Source of the DNA: an uncultured Alphaproteobacteria bacterium | GTDB lineage: Bacteria; Pseudomonadota; Alphaproteobacteria; RF32; CAG-239 | NCBI GenBank assembly: GCA_910577205.1 | Contig: CAJTMA010000004.1 | Location: forward strand, 34,055 to 98,054 | Direction of reading: 5' to 3' | DNA: 64,000 bases | Shown: positions 53,431 to 61,927 of the stretch, piece by piece | Layout: each line of letters starts with the position of its first letter | Numbering within the stretch: position 1 is the first letter of the stretch | Made by a program: the position numbers and the translations under genes | The notes under the pieces: generated by a model | What the model saw: the letters and a program-made list of their open reading frames with translations, nothing else | Database searches by the model: none | Told to the model about the DNA's origin: nothing

Positions 53431-55125
53431 TTATACACGAATATTTAAACCGCCGTTGCCATCCCAAGACGCTCCGGCAAAAAGGTCATTTCCGGCCGCA
53501 TCCATGGCTGCTTCCTGTTCCAGAGCATTTCCGATAAAGCTGCGCAGTTCATTTCTTTCCTGCTCGCGCCCGGCCTGCCCCTCATCACGGAAGCTAAAAT
53601 TCAGGCTGTTTTCATCAGTTTGAAAACCGGCATCATCAAAAGCCTTTTGCAGATTTGCCATTTCCTTTTGCAGCAATTCTGCAGTTTCCGGACGGCTGGA
53701 AACAATATGCGCCTGCAATTTGCCGTCTTTGCCGATTTGCATTTTAACTTCAATTTTTCCCAAATCTTCCGGTTTTAACTGAATCTCAATCGTATCAACG
53801 CCTTTAACGGCTGACTTGGTAATATTGACCTTAATCTGTTCAACAACTTCTTTCCCCATGCCTTTATAAACATCACGGAAAGACGCGGTGCTGTCATTAG
53901 CCGCTGCCGGGCGGGCATTGGCAAGCATTTCATTACCGGCAGCCCCGGCAGACGCCAAAGAAACAGATGCATTTTCTGAAGAAACTGCTGCCGATACATT
54001 CTCAACAGAAGCAGGAGCTGATACGGCAGCCGCGCCGTTCACTGCACCGGAAACCGGATTCATATTTTTAACCTGTGCGGCATTTTGATTGTCGGCAGCC
54101 TGCGCCAATGCACTCTCGCCATCCACCAGCGGGTTTGCGTTTTCAACATTTCCAGCCTGCATGGTCGTTTCACGCAGCATCGGACGGGCAGATACCAAAT
54201 CTTGATCAACGAGGTCGGCAATTTTTTCCGCTTTGATATTAACTTCAACTTTTACCTTGTGTTCTTTGCCGACAGCTTCGCCGATTTGCGCAGCCTGCAC
54301 CTCAAGCTCCGGATTTTCTTCTATCGGCACGACTTCAGCCGTTTCCGTTGTTTTGGAAGTTTTAACAGCCGGAGCAACCAGTTCCATCCCTTCAGTTTCA
54401 ACAGCATCAGCCATTTCAACCGGTTGCATTTCTTGCAATATTTTCTGAAAAGCATTGACTTCCGTTGGGGCATCAGACACCGGGAAAACCTGTACACCTT
54501 CTGATGACGGAATAATCATCACGCTATCAATCCCCATTCCTGACAATTGAGCAGCCAGCTCTTCGCCTGTCATCTGCACCATTTCGCCGCTAACCGGGTT
54601 AACAACCGTTACCATTCCCATCAGAGCCAGAGCGTCCAAAGACACCTCATATCCGTTAGCAATATCGCTGCCTTCACCCAACACAGGCGCAGATACATTT
54701 TCTCCGGCTTCAACATTTACAGCTTTTTCAGGAGCTTCCGCCTTAACCGAGCCCTCAGAAGCATCCTTTTGCGGCACTTTTTTTGACGGAACATTTTCTT
54801 TAGGCTGGCGCTCATCTTCAACTTGCCCACTCATATTCTTTTTCTTTTCAGCAGGCTCACGTTGAGGTTTTTCAGCTTTCACTTCGTTACGTTTATCAGC
54901 AAGCGGTTGCTTTTCTTTCGCTACAGGCTTAGAAAAATCTGCATTTACAACATCTTTCCGCGCAACAAACTCAGACGCTTTTTCAGCTGAAGCATTACGA
55001 CTGCCTTCCAAACCGGCCAACAAATCGCCAAACCCGCTCATTCCCATAACATTGCTCCCGGCATTTGTCCGGTTAGCCTGCAGCAAATTTAACAACCCGC
55101 TATTATTTGTATCTTTAATTTCCAT
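53431..55125 (-). CDS. fliK: Flagellar hook-length control protein FliK
   Basis: 564 residues. A long low-complexity ruler region (Lys/Glu/Pro then Ala/Val-rich) and the conserved C-terminal domain: DTIEIQLKPEDLGKIEVKMQIGKDGKLQAHIVSSRPETAELLQKE with the expected LP.DLG..E pattern. It sets hook length and switches export specificity. First gene after the sigma-54 promoter; followed 10 bases on by flgD. Confidence 0.9.
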   Translation of the reverse strand: MEIKDTNNSGLLNLLQANRTNAGSNVMGMSGFGDLLAGLEGSRNASAEKASEFVARKDVVNADFSKPVAKEKQPLADKRNEVKAEKPQREPAEKKKNMSGQVEDERQPKENVPSKKVPQKDASEGSVKAEAPEKAVNVEAGENVSAPVLGEGSDIANGYEVSLDALALMGMVTVVNPVSGEMVQMTGEELAAQLSGMGIDSVMIIPSSEGVQVFPVSDAPTEVNAFQKILQEMQPVEMADAVETEGMELVAPAVKTSKTTETAEVVPIEENPELEVQAAQIGEAVGKEHKVKVEVNIKAEKIADLVDQDLVSARPMLRETTMQAGNVENANPLVDGESALAQAADNQNAAQVKNMNPVSGAVNGAAAVSAPASVENVSAAVSSENASVSLASAGAAGNEMLANARPAAANDSTASFRDVYKGMGKEVVEQIKVNITKSAVKGVDTIEIQLKPEDLGKIEVKMQIGKDGKLQAHIVSSRPETAELLQKEMANLQKAFDDAGFQTDENSLNFSFRDEGQAGREQERNELRSFIGNALEQEAAMDAAGNDLFAGASWDGNGGLNIRV

Positions 55126-55166
55126 CGTCTGAATTCCTCAACGAAATTATTCCTTGAGGATACATA

Positions 55167-55182
55167 TGCAATCTTCGTGCCA
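55167..55182 (-). promoter_or_regulatory. Sigma-54 promoter for fliK-flgD-flgE
   Basis: On the minus strand TGGCACG, 4 bases, TTGCA: an essentially perfect -24/-12 element with GG and GC correctly spaced. It lies about 40 bases upstream of the fliK start. FlbD, encoded in the fliF operon, is the likely activator. Confidence 0.9.
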
Positions 55183-55201
55183 TTTTTGAAAAGAGCTAAA
55201 A

Positions 55202-55227
55202 AAAAGCTCCCTCTGTAGGGAGCTTTT
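55202..55227 (-). terminator. Terminator after flaF
   Basis: An 11-bp stem AAAAGCTCCCT/AGGGAGCTTTT with a 4-base loop and a T run on the minus strand. It isolates fliK from flaF transcription. Confidence 0.9.
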
Positions 55228-55242
55228 ACCAAAAACATTTAA

Positions 55243-55641
55243 CTATCCGGCAGCAGGCTGCTGGCCGCGACCATCCGCCAAACCCTTGGCAATATTCATA
55301 TTAATGTTAATCAAGATATTCAAGCTTTCCGGCTTAGGTTCGGAAATAACGTCCAAAGTCCGACGAAAAACAAACAAGGCCAAATTAAGAATATTATTCC
55401 GGACTTCCGCAGGCTGCGGGCAATCTTCCTCTTTCATTGCGCTGGCAATAACCGTCCACAAACGGCGGTTTTTCTCAAGCGCTTCCATCAAATGTCCCTG
55501 TTCGGTTTCCCAATGTTCCTTGATAACATTCAGAGAAGAAGCCGCCTTAATAAAGGCTCTGCTTTCCAGCTCAATCTGCCCCATTGACGAAACTTCCGTA
55601 TTTGAATATTTTTTTACTTCATCCATTATATTATCCGCCAT
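55243..55641 (-). CDS. flaF: Flagellar biosynthesis regulator FlaF
   Basis: 132 residues. The FlaF pattern is clear: QIELESRAFIKAASSLNVIKEHW, HLMEALEKNRRLWTVIASAM, VRNNILNLALFVFRRTLDVI and LNILININMNIAKGLADG. In Caulobacter FlaF promotes flagellin synthesis opposite FlbT. Neither flagellin nor flbT is in the window. Confidence 0.9.
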   Translation of the reverse strand: MADNIMDEVKKYSNTEVSSMGQIELESRAFIKAASSLNVIKEHWETEQGHLMEALEKNRRLWTVIASAMKEEDCPQPAEVRNNILNLALFVFRRTLDVISEPKPESLNILININMNIAKGLADGRGQQPAAG

Positions 55642-55722
55642 TTATAAAATCTAAAAACTTTTTTAATATAATTTAGTTAATTTATTATTAGCCGCCATCT
55701 TTTAATTAATTCAGGAACTGCG

Positions 55723-56574
55723 ATGACTAAATTTTACAAATTCACCTTACTGTTCTTGCTGTTCGCGCTGATTTCAGGTGCCGCTTCAGCTATGGTTGAA
55801 ATGAAGTCCGACAAAAACGACCAGCGCAAAGGGCTGAAAGTGACATCTTTTCTGGATTATCCCCCCTTTGGAGAAGTGGTTACCTCCGAATATAGTTTAC
55901 CTAAAATGCAGACAATTTACAATAAATTTATTGAAGATTACGCCAAAGACAACCACTACGATTTATCATATATCATCAATAAACCTTATAAAAATCTGGT
56001 TATGGATATTTTGCGCGGCGAAATCGACCTGATTCTGGGAATATATTACGACACCTCCATTTATAATGGCATTGAATATGTTTATCCCTCCATTCTGAAT
56101 AATCCGATGAGCGCGGTTATGCTGCCGAACCGCATCGGCGAGGTCCATAAAATGGATGACCTGAAAAACCTTAAAGGCGGCATGGACAGCCGCGAACACT
56201 TGGCGGATTATGTTACAAAAGCCATGAAAAACTATAATGTTGTTTACACTGATAATTCAGAAGAACTGTACCGCAAGCTTTTCACCGGCGAAATCGACTA
56301 TGTATTCACCAGCTACTATTACGGCATCGTTCAAACGTCAAGGCTGGGCATTCGCCGCCAGGTCAGCTTCAGCAAGCAATCCCTCTGGGATATGCCGCTG
56401 TTTATAGGCGTATCTAAAACCGCACATTATCGCAAATCCTTATTTTCCACATTAAGCAAAATGCTGCAGAATCCGAAATATAAAGAAGATTTGCAAAAGC
56501 ATTTGATTGAAACCATTCAAAATGTGGAACGCAAAAATATCGGTGTCGTGCCGCCGGCATTTATCAAAAAATAA
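55723..56574 (+). CDS. Periplasmic solute-binding protein (family 3 type)
   Basis: 283 residues with a signal peptide of about 23 residues (ending ASA). LKVTSFLDYPPFGEV, then GEIDLILGIYYDTSIYNGIEYVYPSI, and GEIDYVFTSYYYGIVQTSRLGI match the SBP_bac_3 fold that binds amino acids or similar solutes. No permease or ATPase gene is adjacent, so it may act as an orphan receptor or serve a transporter encoded elsewhere. Confidence 0.85.
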   Translation: MTKFYKFTLLFLLFALISGAASAMVEMKSDKNDQRKGLKVTSFLDYPPFGEVVTSEYSLPKMQTIYNKFIEDYAKDNHYDLSYIINKPYKNLVMDILRGEIDLILGIYYDTSIYNGIEYVYPSILNNPMSAVMLPNRIGEVHKMDDLKNLKGGMDSREHLADYVTKAMKNYNVVYTDNSEELYRKLFTGEIDYVFTSYYYGIVQTSRLGIRRQVSFSKQSLWDMPLFIGVSKTAHYRKSLFSTLSKMLQNPKYKEDLQKHLIETIQNVERKNIGVVPPAFIKK

Positions 56575-56669
56575 CCACGCATAAACTATGCGCCGCGCTT
56601 GACCTTTAAAATCTTGCCGCTAAACTTATTTACAGTAATATATTTCGCAGTTACTTTGAGGTCTGTCAC

Positions 56670-57335
56670 ATGGTTCTGTTAATTCATCATCCGGTTTCCC
56701 CCTTTTCTCGCAAGGTGCGAATCGTTATGGGAGAAAAAAAGATGCTCTTTGTTCCCAAAGAGGAAGAACCATGGCGTTTATCTCAGGATGTTTTTAAGCT
56801 TAACCCTTCAGGGGAGCTGCCGGTATATATTTATGACGGCAACGTGGTAGCCGGAAATTATGCTATCTGTGAATTTTTAGAAGAAATCAGCAAAGATTAT
56901 AAACTGCTGCCGGCTGATGTTAAATCGCGCGCTGAAGTCCGCAGGCTGACTGAGTGGTTTGACGATAAGTTTTACCGCGAAGTTTACCGCAATGTGGTAT
57001 ATGAAAAAGTGCATAAACGCTTCAAAAGCGGACAAGCTCCGGACTCGCGAATCCTCAAGGCTGGGCTTAATAACCTTAATTTCCATTTGGAATATATTGA
57101 CTGGCTGGCCGAGCGCAACAACTACCTTGCCGGAGAAAACTTCTCGCTGGCTGACGTGGCTGCCGCAGCCCATCTGTCAGTCTTAGATTATCTGGGCGAT
57201 GTGCCCTGGGAAGGATATAAGAATGCCAAGCTTTGGTATTCCAAAATCAAATCTCGGCCGAGCTTTAAGGACATTCTTAAAGATAATATCAAAGGCATTT
57301 TGCCGGCTAAACATTATGCAAACTTGGACTTTTAA
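56670..57335 (+). CDS. Glutathione S-transferase family protein
   Basis: 221 residues. Thioredoxin-like N-domain (LIHHPVSPFSRKVRIVMGEK, with Ser in SPFSRK as the likely thiol contact, and NPSGELPVYIYDGNVVAGNYAICEFLEE) and an all-helical C-domain (NYLAGENFSLADVAAAAHLSVLDYLG). Substrate unknown. It ends 1 base before the lipoprotein start. Confidence 0.9.
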   Translation: MVLLIHHPVSPFSRKVRIVMGEKKMLFVPKEEEPWRLSQDVFKLNPSGELPVYIYDGNVVAGNYAICEFLEEISKDYKLLPADVKSRAEVRRLTEWFDDKFYREVYRNVVYEKVHKRFKSGQAPDSRILKAGLNNLNFHLEYIDWLAERNNYLAGENFSLADVAAAAHLSVLDYLGDVPWEGYKNAKLWYSKIKSRPSFKDILKDNIKGILPAKHYANLDF

Positions 57336-57336
57336 A

Positions 57337-57801
57337 ATGACTGAAAAACTTTTGCCGATTACGTTTTCCTGCCTGTTGGCCTGCTCTTGCAGTTTTTTCT
57401 CCAACGGACAAGGCCAAGTTATTTATCATTGGGAAAGAGAAAATACCGGCATCGAAAAATTTTCCCGCGATCATTCAGAATGTATGCGCAGCGCTGAAAA
57501 CATCCGCCTGCCGGATTTTCGCACTTGGTTTTATTCTGAGGAAGTCAAGCTGGATATCCGCGCTGACTGGCACGCCGAAAAAGGCATTTGGGCAAGCTAT
57601 ATTCCTTACCCGGGCGCAATGCCTATTGTTGTCAATTCCCTGCGAGATGATGCGGATTCAGACCCCAAAGAGTATCGCTTATGCATGGAAGATAAAGGCT
57701 ACTGGCATCGCACCTATAACCTGCCATCGGTCACCAATATTTACGTTTATAAACCGCAGCGCGTGTTGCAGGATGTTCCGTTTAACAACAACGACTATTA
57801 A
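57337..57801 (+). CDS. Unknown lipoprotein, 154 aa
   Basis: ATG 57337 gives a lipoprotein signal (LLPITFSCLLACSC, lipobox LLAC). The mature part is Trp/Tyr-rich (YHWERENTGIEKFSRDHSECMRSAENIRLPDFRTWFY, RLCMEDKGYWHRTYNLP), with two paired Cys. Resembles small alphaproteobacterial lipoproteins of unknown role. Directly follows the GST gene. Confidence 0.72.
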   Translation: MTEKLLPITFSCLLACSCSFFSNGQGQVIYHWERENTGIEKFSRDHSECMRSAENIRLPDFRTWFYSEEVKLDIRADWHAEKGIWASYIPYPGAMPIVVNSLRDDADSDPKEYRLCMEDKGYWHRTYNLPSVTNIYVYKPQRVLQDVPFNNNDY

Positions 57802-57811
57802 TTCACAGGAC

Positions 57812-57838
57812 GGCGCGGCACACAATACCGCGCCTTTC
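57812..57838 (+). terminator. Hairpin after lipoprotein gene
   Basis: GGCGCGG/CCGCGCC with a 9-base loop, followed by TTTCC; a moderate terminator. Confidence 0.6.
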
Positions 57839-57972
57839 CTATTAATAAAAATTACGGACAGATGCCCCAGAGGGATATTAAAACACCGCCCGGCTTTGAT
57901 CTCGTTTGTCGGCGCAGAAAGCTGTCCGTTCTTCTTTCAAAAACTGAAGCCTTAAAAGCATCGACACACAAA

Positions 57973-57998
57973 AAAAACCGCCCCGAAAGGCGGTTTTT
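57973..57998 (-). terminator. rplS terminator
   Basis: The stem AAAAACCGCC/GGCGGTTTTT with a 6-base loop, symmetrical A/T runs. Ends the rpsP-rimM-trmD-rplS transcript. Confidence 0.9.
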
Positions 57999-58018
57999 CC
58001 ATAACTTTTTGCTTGCGC

Positions 58019-58417
58019 TTATTTAGAAGCAGCAGCTTCTTCACGAGCTTTTGCTGCAGCAGCCAAATCGTCTGCAATACGAGCAGAACGACCACGCAAT
58101 GCGCGCAAGAAGTACATTTTCGCACGGCGAACTTTACCGATACGAGCAACTTCAATTTTAGCAACATTCGGAGAATATAACGGGAATACGCGTTCAACGC
58201 CTTCACCGAAAGAAATCTTACGAACAGTGAAAGAAGAATTCAAACCGTCGTTTTTACGAGCGATGCAAACACCTTCATAAACCTGAATACGTTCACGGTC
58301 GCCTTCTTTAACCTTGGTGTGAACTTTCAAAGTGTCACCCGGTTTGAAGTTCGGCATATTTTTGCCGGCGGTGAGCTTTTCCATCTGCTCTTTTTCGATA
58401 TTTTCAATAATGTTCAT
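58019..58417 (-). CDS. rplS: 50S ribosomal protein L19
   Basis: 132 residues. FKPGDTLKVHTKVKEGDRERIQVYEGVCIARKNDGLNSSFTVRKISFGEGVERVFPLYSPNVAKIEVARIGKVRRAKMYFLR is canonical L19, followed by an Ala-rich tail. Last of the four-gene translation unit. Confidence 0.98.
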   Translation of the reverse strand: MNIIENIEKEQMEKLTAGKNMPNFKPGDTLKVHTKVKEGDRERIQVYEGVCIARKNDGLNSSFTVRKISFGEGVERVFPLYSPNVAKIEVARIGKVRRAKMYFLRALRGRSARIADDLAAAAKAREEAAASK

Positions 58418-58455
58418 CAGTTTTACCCTTTATAATTTTTTTTTAGTTTATATAC

Positions 58456-59145
58456 CTAAACCTTTTGAGAATCAAGATATTTCTGCAAAAGATCCGGCCG
58501 TTTTTGTTTTGTGACTTCAAGTGCCTGTTGTTTGCGCCATTTGGCGATGTTTTGATGATGACCGCTCAAAAGGATGTCAGGAACAGATCGGCCCTCCCAT
58601 TCAATGGGTCTGGTATATTGGGGATGTTCCAGCAAACCGTTTTCAAAACTTTCATCTACCGTGGAATCCGCATTACCCAAGACACCGGGCAAAAGACGGA
58701 TAACCGCGTCAAGCATAATCTGCGCGGCCTGTTCGCCGCCGGTAAGCACATAATCGCCGATACTGATTTCCTCAACGTTATAAGCATCCAGCACTCGCTG
58801 GTCAATGCCTTCAAAACGTCCGCAAATCACCGACAAATTATCTTCCGCTGCCAACTCATGAACTAATGGCTGAGAGAGAGGCTTTCCGCGGGGGCTCATA
58901 TATATCAGCCGTCCGCCCTGATAATTGGCACGCAAAGCGCTGCCTAGAATATCCGGACGCATCACCATTCCGGCTCCGCCGCCGCAGGGCGTGTCATCAA
59001 CCGAACCGTGCTTATCTGTGGCATAGTCCCGGATATTGACCGTTTCGAGCGACCATTTTCCCTCATCAAGCGCCTTTCCGGTCAGGGAATATCCCAGAAA
59101 TCCCGGAAAAATCTCCGGAAATATGGTAAAAACCTTAACCTTCAT
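58456..59145 (-). CDS. trmD: tRNA (guanine37-N1)-methyltransferase TrmD
   Basis: 229 residues from ATG 59145, chosen because GGAGAAG lies just before it and the protein then starts MKVKVFTIFPEIF. The knotted SAM-binding region is intact (DTPCGGGAGMVMRP, CGRFEGIDQRV, ISIGDYVLTGGEQAA, LLPGVLGN). Overlaps rimM by 11 bases. Confidence 0.97.
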   Translation of the reverse strand: MKVKVFTIFPEIFPGFLGYSLTGKALDEGKWSLETVNIRDYATDKHGSVDDTPCGGGAGMVMRPDILGSALRANYQGGRLIYMSPRGKPLSQPLVHELAAEDNLSVICGRFEGIDQRVLDAYNVEEISIGDYVLTGGEQAAQIMLDAVIRLLPGVLGNADSTVDESFENGLLEHPQYTRPIEWEGRSVPDILLSGHHQNIAKWRKQQALEVTKQKRPDLLQKYLDSQKV

Positions 59146-59686
59146 CAGCTTCTCCGCCGTCTTCATCTTCCATGAAATTGAGCAGAACAGATTCAACAAT
59201 AATATAACCGTCTTTGACATTCACCTCAGGAACATATTCTTTGGTAAAGGGAAGCATTTCCAGCTTACCGGTAGCCTTAACCTTTATCTCAAGAATTTCT
59301 CCGGCTCCGAAATTGTACAAGCCGGCGACAGTCCCCGCGCTTTCGTCAGAGGCAGGCGTTCGAACATTAAGACCGATTAAATCAGCTTCGTAATACTCAT
59401 CATCTTCCTCTAATTCCGGCAAAACCGAGCGGTCAACATAAAAAGCCGTACCGATTAAACGTTCAGCTTCATTTCTATCGTCAACCCCTTTGATTTTGAC
59501 GCGGAGCAATTCCTTGGAATGCCCGACAACTTTAAGCTCAAACTTACGGTCACCGGTTTCGTTTTCGACCGCACCGTACTTATCCAAATCAGAATCAATC
59601 TCGGTAAAGCTTTTGACTTTAACCTCGCCTTTAATTCCGTGAACACCGGCAATAGCGCCCAGACAAATCCGGTTATCTTTTTTCAT
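59135..59686 (-). CDS. rimM: Ribosome maturation factor RimM
   Basis: 183 residues: CLGAIAGVHGIKGEVKVKSFTE, the LKGVDDRNEAE-type segment, YYEADLIGLNVRT and the PRC-barrel end (MLPFTKEYVPEVNVKDGYIIVE). Binds S19/16S head during 30S maturation. It has an acidic C-terminal tail. Confidence 0.96.
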   Translation of the reverse strand: MKKDNRICLGAIAGVHGIKGEVKVKSFTEIDSDLDKYGAVENETGDRKFELKVVGHSKELLRVKIKGVDDRNEAERLIGTAFYVDRSVLPELEEDDEYYEADLIGLNVRTPASDESAGTVAGLYNFGAGEILEIKVKATGKLEMLPFTKEYVPEVNVKDGYIIVESVLLNFMEDEDGGEADEG

Positions 59687-59735
59687 GCTTAAAGCGTCCT
59701 CATAATTATATTAACAGCACTTATACAATACTGAA

Positions 59736-60116
59736 TTATTCAGCAGAAGCTTCAGCAGCGGCAGCTTCGGCAGCAGCTTTGGCTTTTTCTTCTTTTTCTT
59801 TCATGCGTTCCTGAGCTTTAGCTTTCGGAGCAGATTTTTTCGGCTGTTCACGAACAACCGGAGCAGCGCACAAACCGAGGTTAGCAAACAATTTTTGCAG
59901 TCTTTCGGTCGGCTGAGCACCTTTGCCTAACCATTCTTTAACTTTGTCCTGATTCAAAACCAAGCGTTCTGCATGATCTTTCGGCAAGAGCGGATTGTAA
60001 GAACCCAGTCTTTCAATAAAACGACCATCGCGAGGAGCTCTCTGATCAGCGACTACGATTTTGTAAAACGGACGCTTTTTAGAACCACCGCGGGAAAGTC
60101 TGATACGTACTGCCAT
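59736..60116 (-). CDS. rpsP: 30S ribosomal protein S16
   Basis: 126 residues. MAVRIRLSRGGSKKRPFYKIVVADQRAPRDGRFIERLGSYNPLL is diagnostic. A Lys/Glu/Ala-rich C-terminal extension of about 40 residues follows the core, as often in alphaproteobacteria. Confidence 0.98.
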   Translation of the reverse strand: MAVRIRLSRGGSKKRPFYKIVVADQRAPRDGRFIERLGSYNPLLPKDHAERLVLNQDKVKEWLGKGAQPTERLQKLFANLGLCAAPVVREQPKKSAPKAKAQERMKEKEEKAKAAAEAAAAEASAE

Positions 60117-60163
60117 TTATATTCTCCTTAAAAGTTAGAAAATTAAAACTTCCGCCTTATGGC

Positions 60164-61555
60164 TTAAAACGGAAATTTATTACTCATTCCGCCAAGCATT
60201 TTGCCCAACGGATTTCCTTGCATTTTAGGCATTGCGCCGCCCATCATTGCCGACAAGCCGCCCATTTTGCCCATTTTTTTCATCATCATCGACATCTGCT
60301 CATATGATTTAAGCAGCTTGTTGACTTCATGAACTTCCACCCCTGCTCCCGCAGCAATTCTCTTCTTGCGCGAGGCCTTGATGATATCGGGATTTCTTCT
60401 TTCCGACTTGGTCATAGAAAGAATAATCGCCTCTTGTTTTTTGACCAGATTATCGCCAATATTGGCCTGTTCAATCTGAGCCTTAAACTTGGAAAGCCCC
60501 GGAATCATCCCAATCAGAGACCCCATGCTTCCCAACTTTTGAACTTGTTTTAACTGAGAGAGCATATCTTCCAAATCAAATTTGCCCTTCATCATTTTTT
60601 TAGCCATTTTTTCAGCTTCGTCTTTATCAACGTTTTCAATGGCTTTTTCCACCAGCGACACAACATCGCCCTGCCCTAAAATGCGGCCGGCGAGGCGGTC
60701 AGGATGAAACTCTTCAAACTCGGCGATTTTTTCGCCCGTTCCCAAAAACTTAATCGGCACATCGGCAACCATTTTCATGGACAGCGCCGCACCAGCACGA
60801 GCCGAACCGTCAATACGGGTCAAAACAATTCCGGTGACGCCGACTTTTTCGTTAAATTCTTTGGCAACCGTGCAGGAATCCTGCCCAATCATTGCATCCG
60901 CCACCAGCAAAGTTTCAGACGGATTGGCAATTTTCTTAACTTCAATGACCTCTTCCATCAAGGCTTCATCAATGTGCAAACGCCCGGCAGAGTCCAGAAT
61001 GATAACCTCATAGCCGCCTTTTTTAGCTTTACTGATAGCGCGCTTGGTTGTTTCCGCAGGCTTTTCACCTTTAATCACCGGCAAAGCATAAACGCCAATC
61101 TGTCCGGCCAATTGCGCCAATTGCTCCTGCGCAGCCGGGCGATAAATATCCAACGACACCAACATTACTTTTTTGCGCACTTTAAGCTTATTGGCAATTT
61201 TGGCGGAAGTCGTGGTTTTTCCCGACCCTTGCAAGCCAACCATCAAAATGCAGACCGGCGGCACGGCATTCAGATTAAGCTCGGCACTTTCTGCCCCCAG
61301 AAGCTTAACCAGTTCATCATGGACAATTTTAACGACCATTTGCCCGGGCTGAACTGATTTGACAACCTTTTCACCCAGCGCCTGCTCCTTAACCTGCGCA
61401 ATAAAGGATTTAACCACTGGCAAAGATACGTCAGCTTCCAACAAAGCAACACGGATTTCCCGCATAGCTTCGTCAATATCTTTTTCATTCAACACCCCGC
61501 GGGAGGTGATTTTTGAAAAAGCGGAACTTAATTTTTCACTCAACGCGTCAAAAAT
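60164..61555 (-). CDS. ffh: Signal recognition particle protein Ffh, probable ATT start
   Basis: 463 residues if begun at 61555. The conserved alphaproteobacterial N-terminus MFDALSEKLS is encoded here as ATT-TTT-GAC-GCG-TTG-AGT, and AGGA lies 8 bases before the ATT. The first usual start codon, TTG at 61543, has no ribosome site and would remove FDA. N-domain, then G1 GLQGSGKTTT, SLDIYRPAA, DSAGRLHID, TRIDGSARAGAALS, and the Met-rich M domain ending MGGLSAMMGGAMPKMQ. It targets membrane proteins co-translationally with 4.5S RNA. Confidence 0.95.
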   Translation of the reverse strand: MFDALSEKLSSAFSKITSRGVLNEKDIDEAMREIRVALLEADVSLPVVKSFIAQVKEQALGEKVVKSVQPGQMVVKIVHDELVKLLGAESAELNLNAVPPVCILMVGLQGSGKTTTSAKIANKLKVRKKVMLVSLDIYRPAAQEQLAQLAGQIGVYALPVIKGEKPAETTKRAISKAKKGGYEVIILDSAGRLHIDEALMEEVIEVKKIANPSETLLVADAMIGQDSCTVAKEFNEKVGVTGIVLTRIDGSARAGAALSMKMVADVPIKFLGTGEKIAEFEEFHPDRLAGRILGQGDVVSLVEKAIENVDKDEAEKMAKKMMKGKFDLEDMLSQLKQVQKLGSMGSLIGMIPGLSKFKAQIEQANIGDNLVKKQEAIILSMTKSERRNPDIIKASRKKRIAAGAGVEVHEVNKLLKSYEQMSMMMKKMGKMGGLSAMMGGAMPKMQGNPLGKMLGGMSNKFPF

Positions 61556-61564
61556 AGTTTTAAT

Positions 61565-61735
61565 CCTATATACTATTGCACGCAGGCACGGCCTGAGCAG
61601 TCTCCCGCTGTGTTGACCTTCTGCCCCGAAGCCGCGTTGCTGCCTGCAATCATTGCTTCAAACCAGTGCCTATATACTATTGCACGCCAGTGTGCGAACC
61701 CTCGCTGACTGGCGGCACGCCTTGGCGTGTTATTG
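61565..61735. other. Unassigned structured repeat region upstream of ffh
   Basis: Two 19-bp direct repeats (CCTATATACTATTGCACGC at 61565-61583 and 61669-61687) bracket an 86-base imperfect hairpin (arms 61585-61599 and 61654-61670). Then come the hairpins CGCCAGT/ACTGGCG (61685-61714) and CACGCC/GGCGTG (61716-61729). It could be an ffh leader, a structured RNA or a repeat element. The SRP RNA core GGAAG...AGCAG is not present. Nothing else is seen from 61736 to the promoter at 61855 apart from a TTTGCC/GGCAAA palindrome near 61837. Confidence 0.7.
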
Positions 61736-61854
61736 TTAAACTCAATTCAATATGAAAAAATCATATAGATTTAGGTGGTTTATATAAGAATAATTGCCAA
61801 GAGTCAAGCTTATAAATAACAAAAACACCACATTATTTTGCCGGGCAAATATTA

Positions 61855-61883
61855 TTGACAAAAATATCCCGATAAAGTATAAA
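61855..61883 (+). promoter_or_regulatory. Sigma-70 promoter for HAD gene
   Basis: TTGACA (61855-61860), a 17-base spacer and TATAAA (61878-61883), 45 bases ahead of the ATG at 61928. Confidence 0.75.
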
Positions 61884-61927
61884 CCTTTCCAACTAATTAT
61901 TTTTGTGTAACTAAATACTATTTTATC

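Noticed and set aside
55642..55722. CtrA-type site (CTAA-7-TTAAC) upstream of flaF, and a similar half-match upstream of fliF
   Set aside because: The stretches are so AT-rich that single-mismatch matches are expected by chance; no second site confirms it.
61585..61670. 4.5S (SRP) RNA gene next to ffh
   Set aside because: The long hairpin and location are suggestive, but the conserved core (GGAAG facing AGCAG) is absent on both strands.
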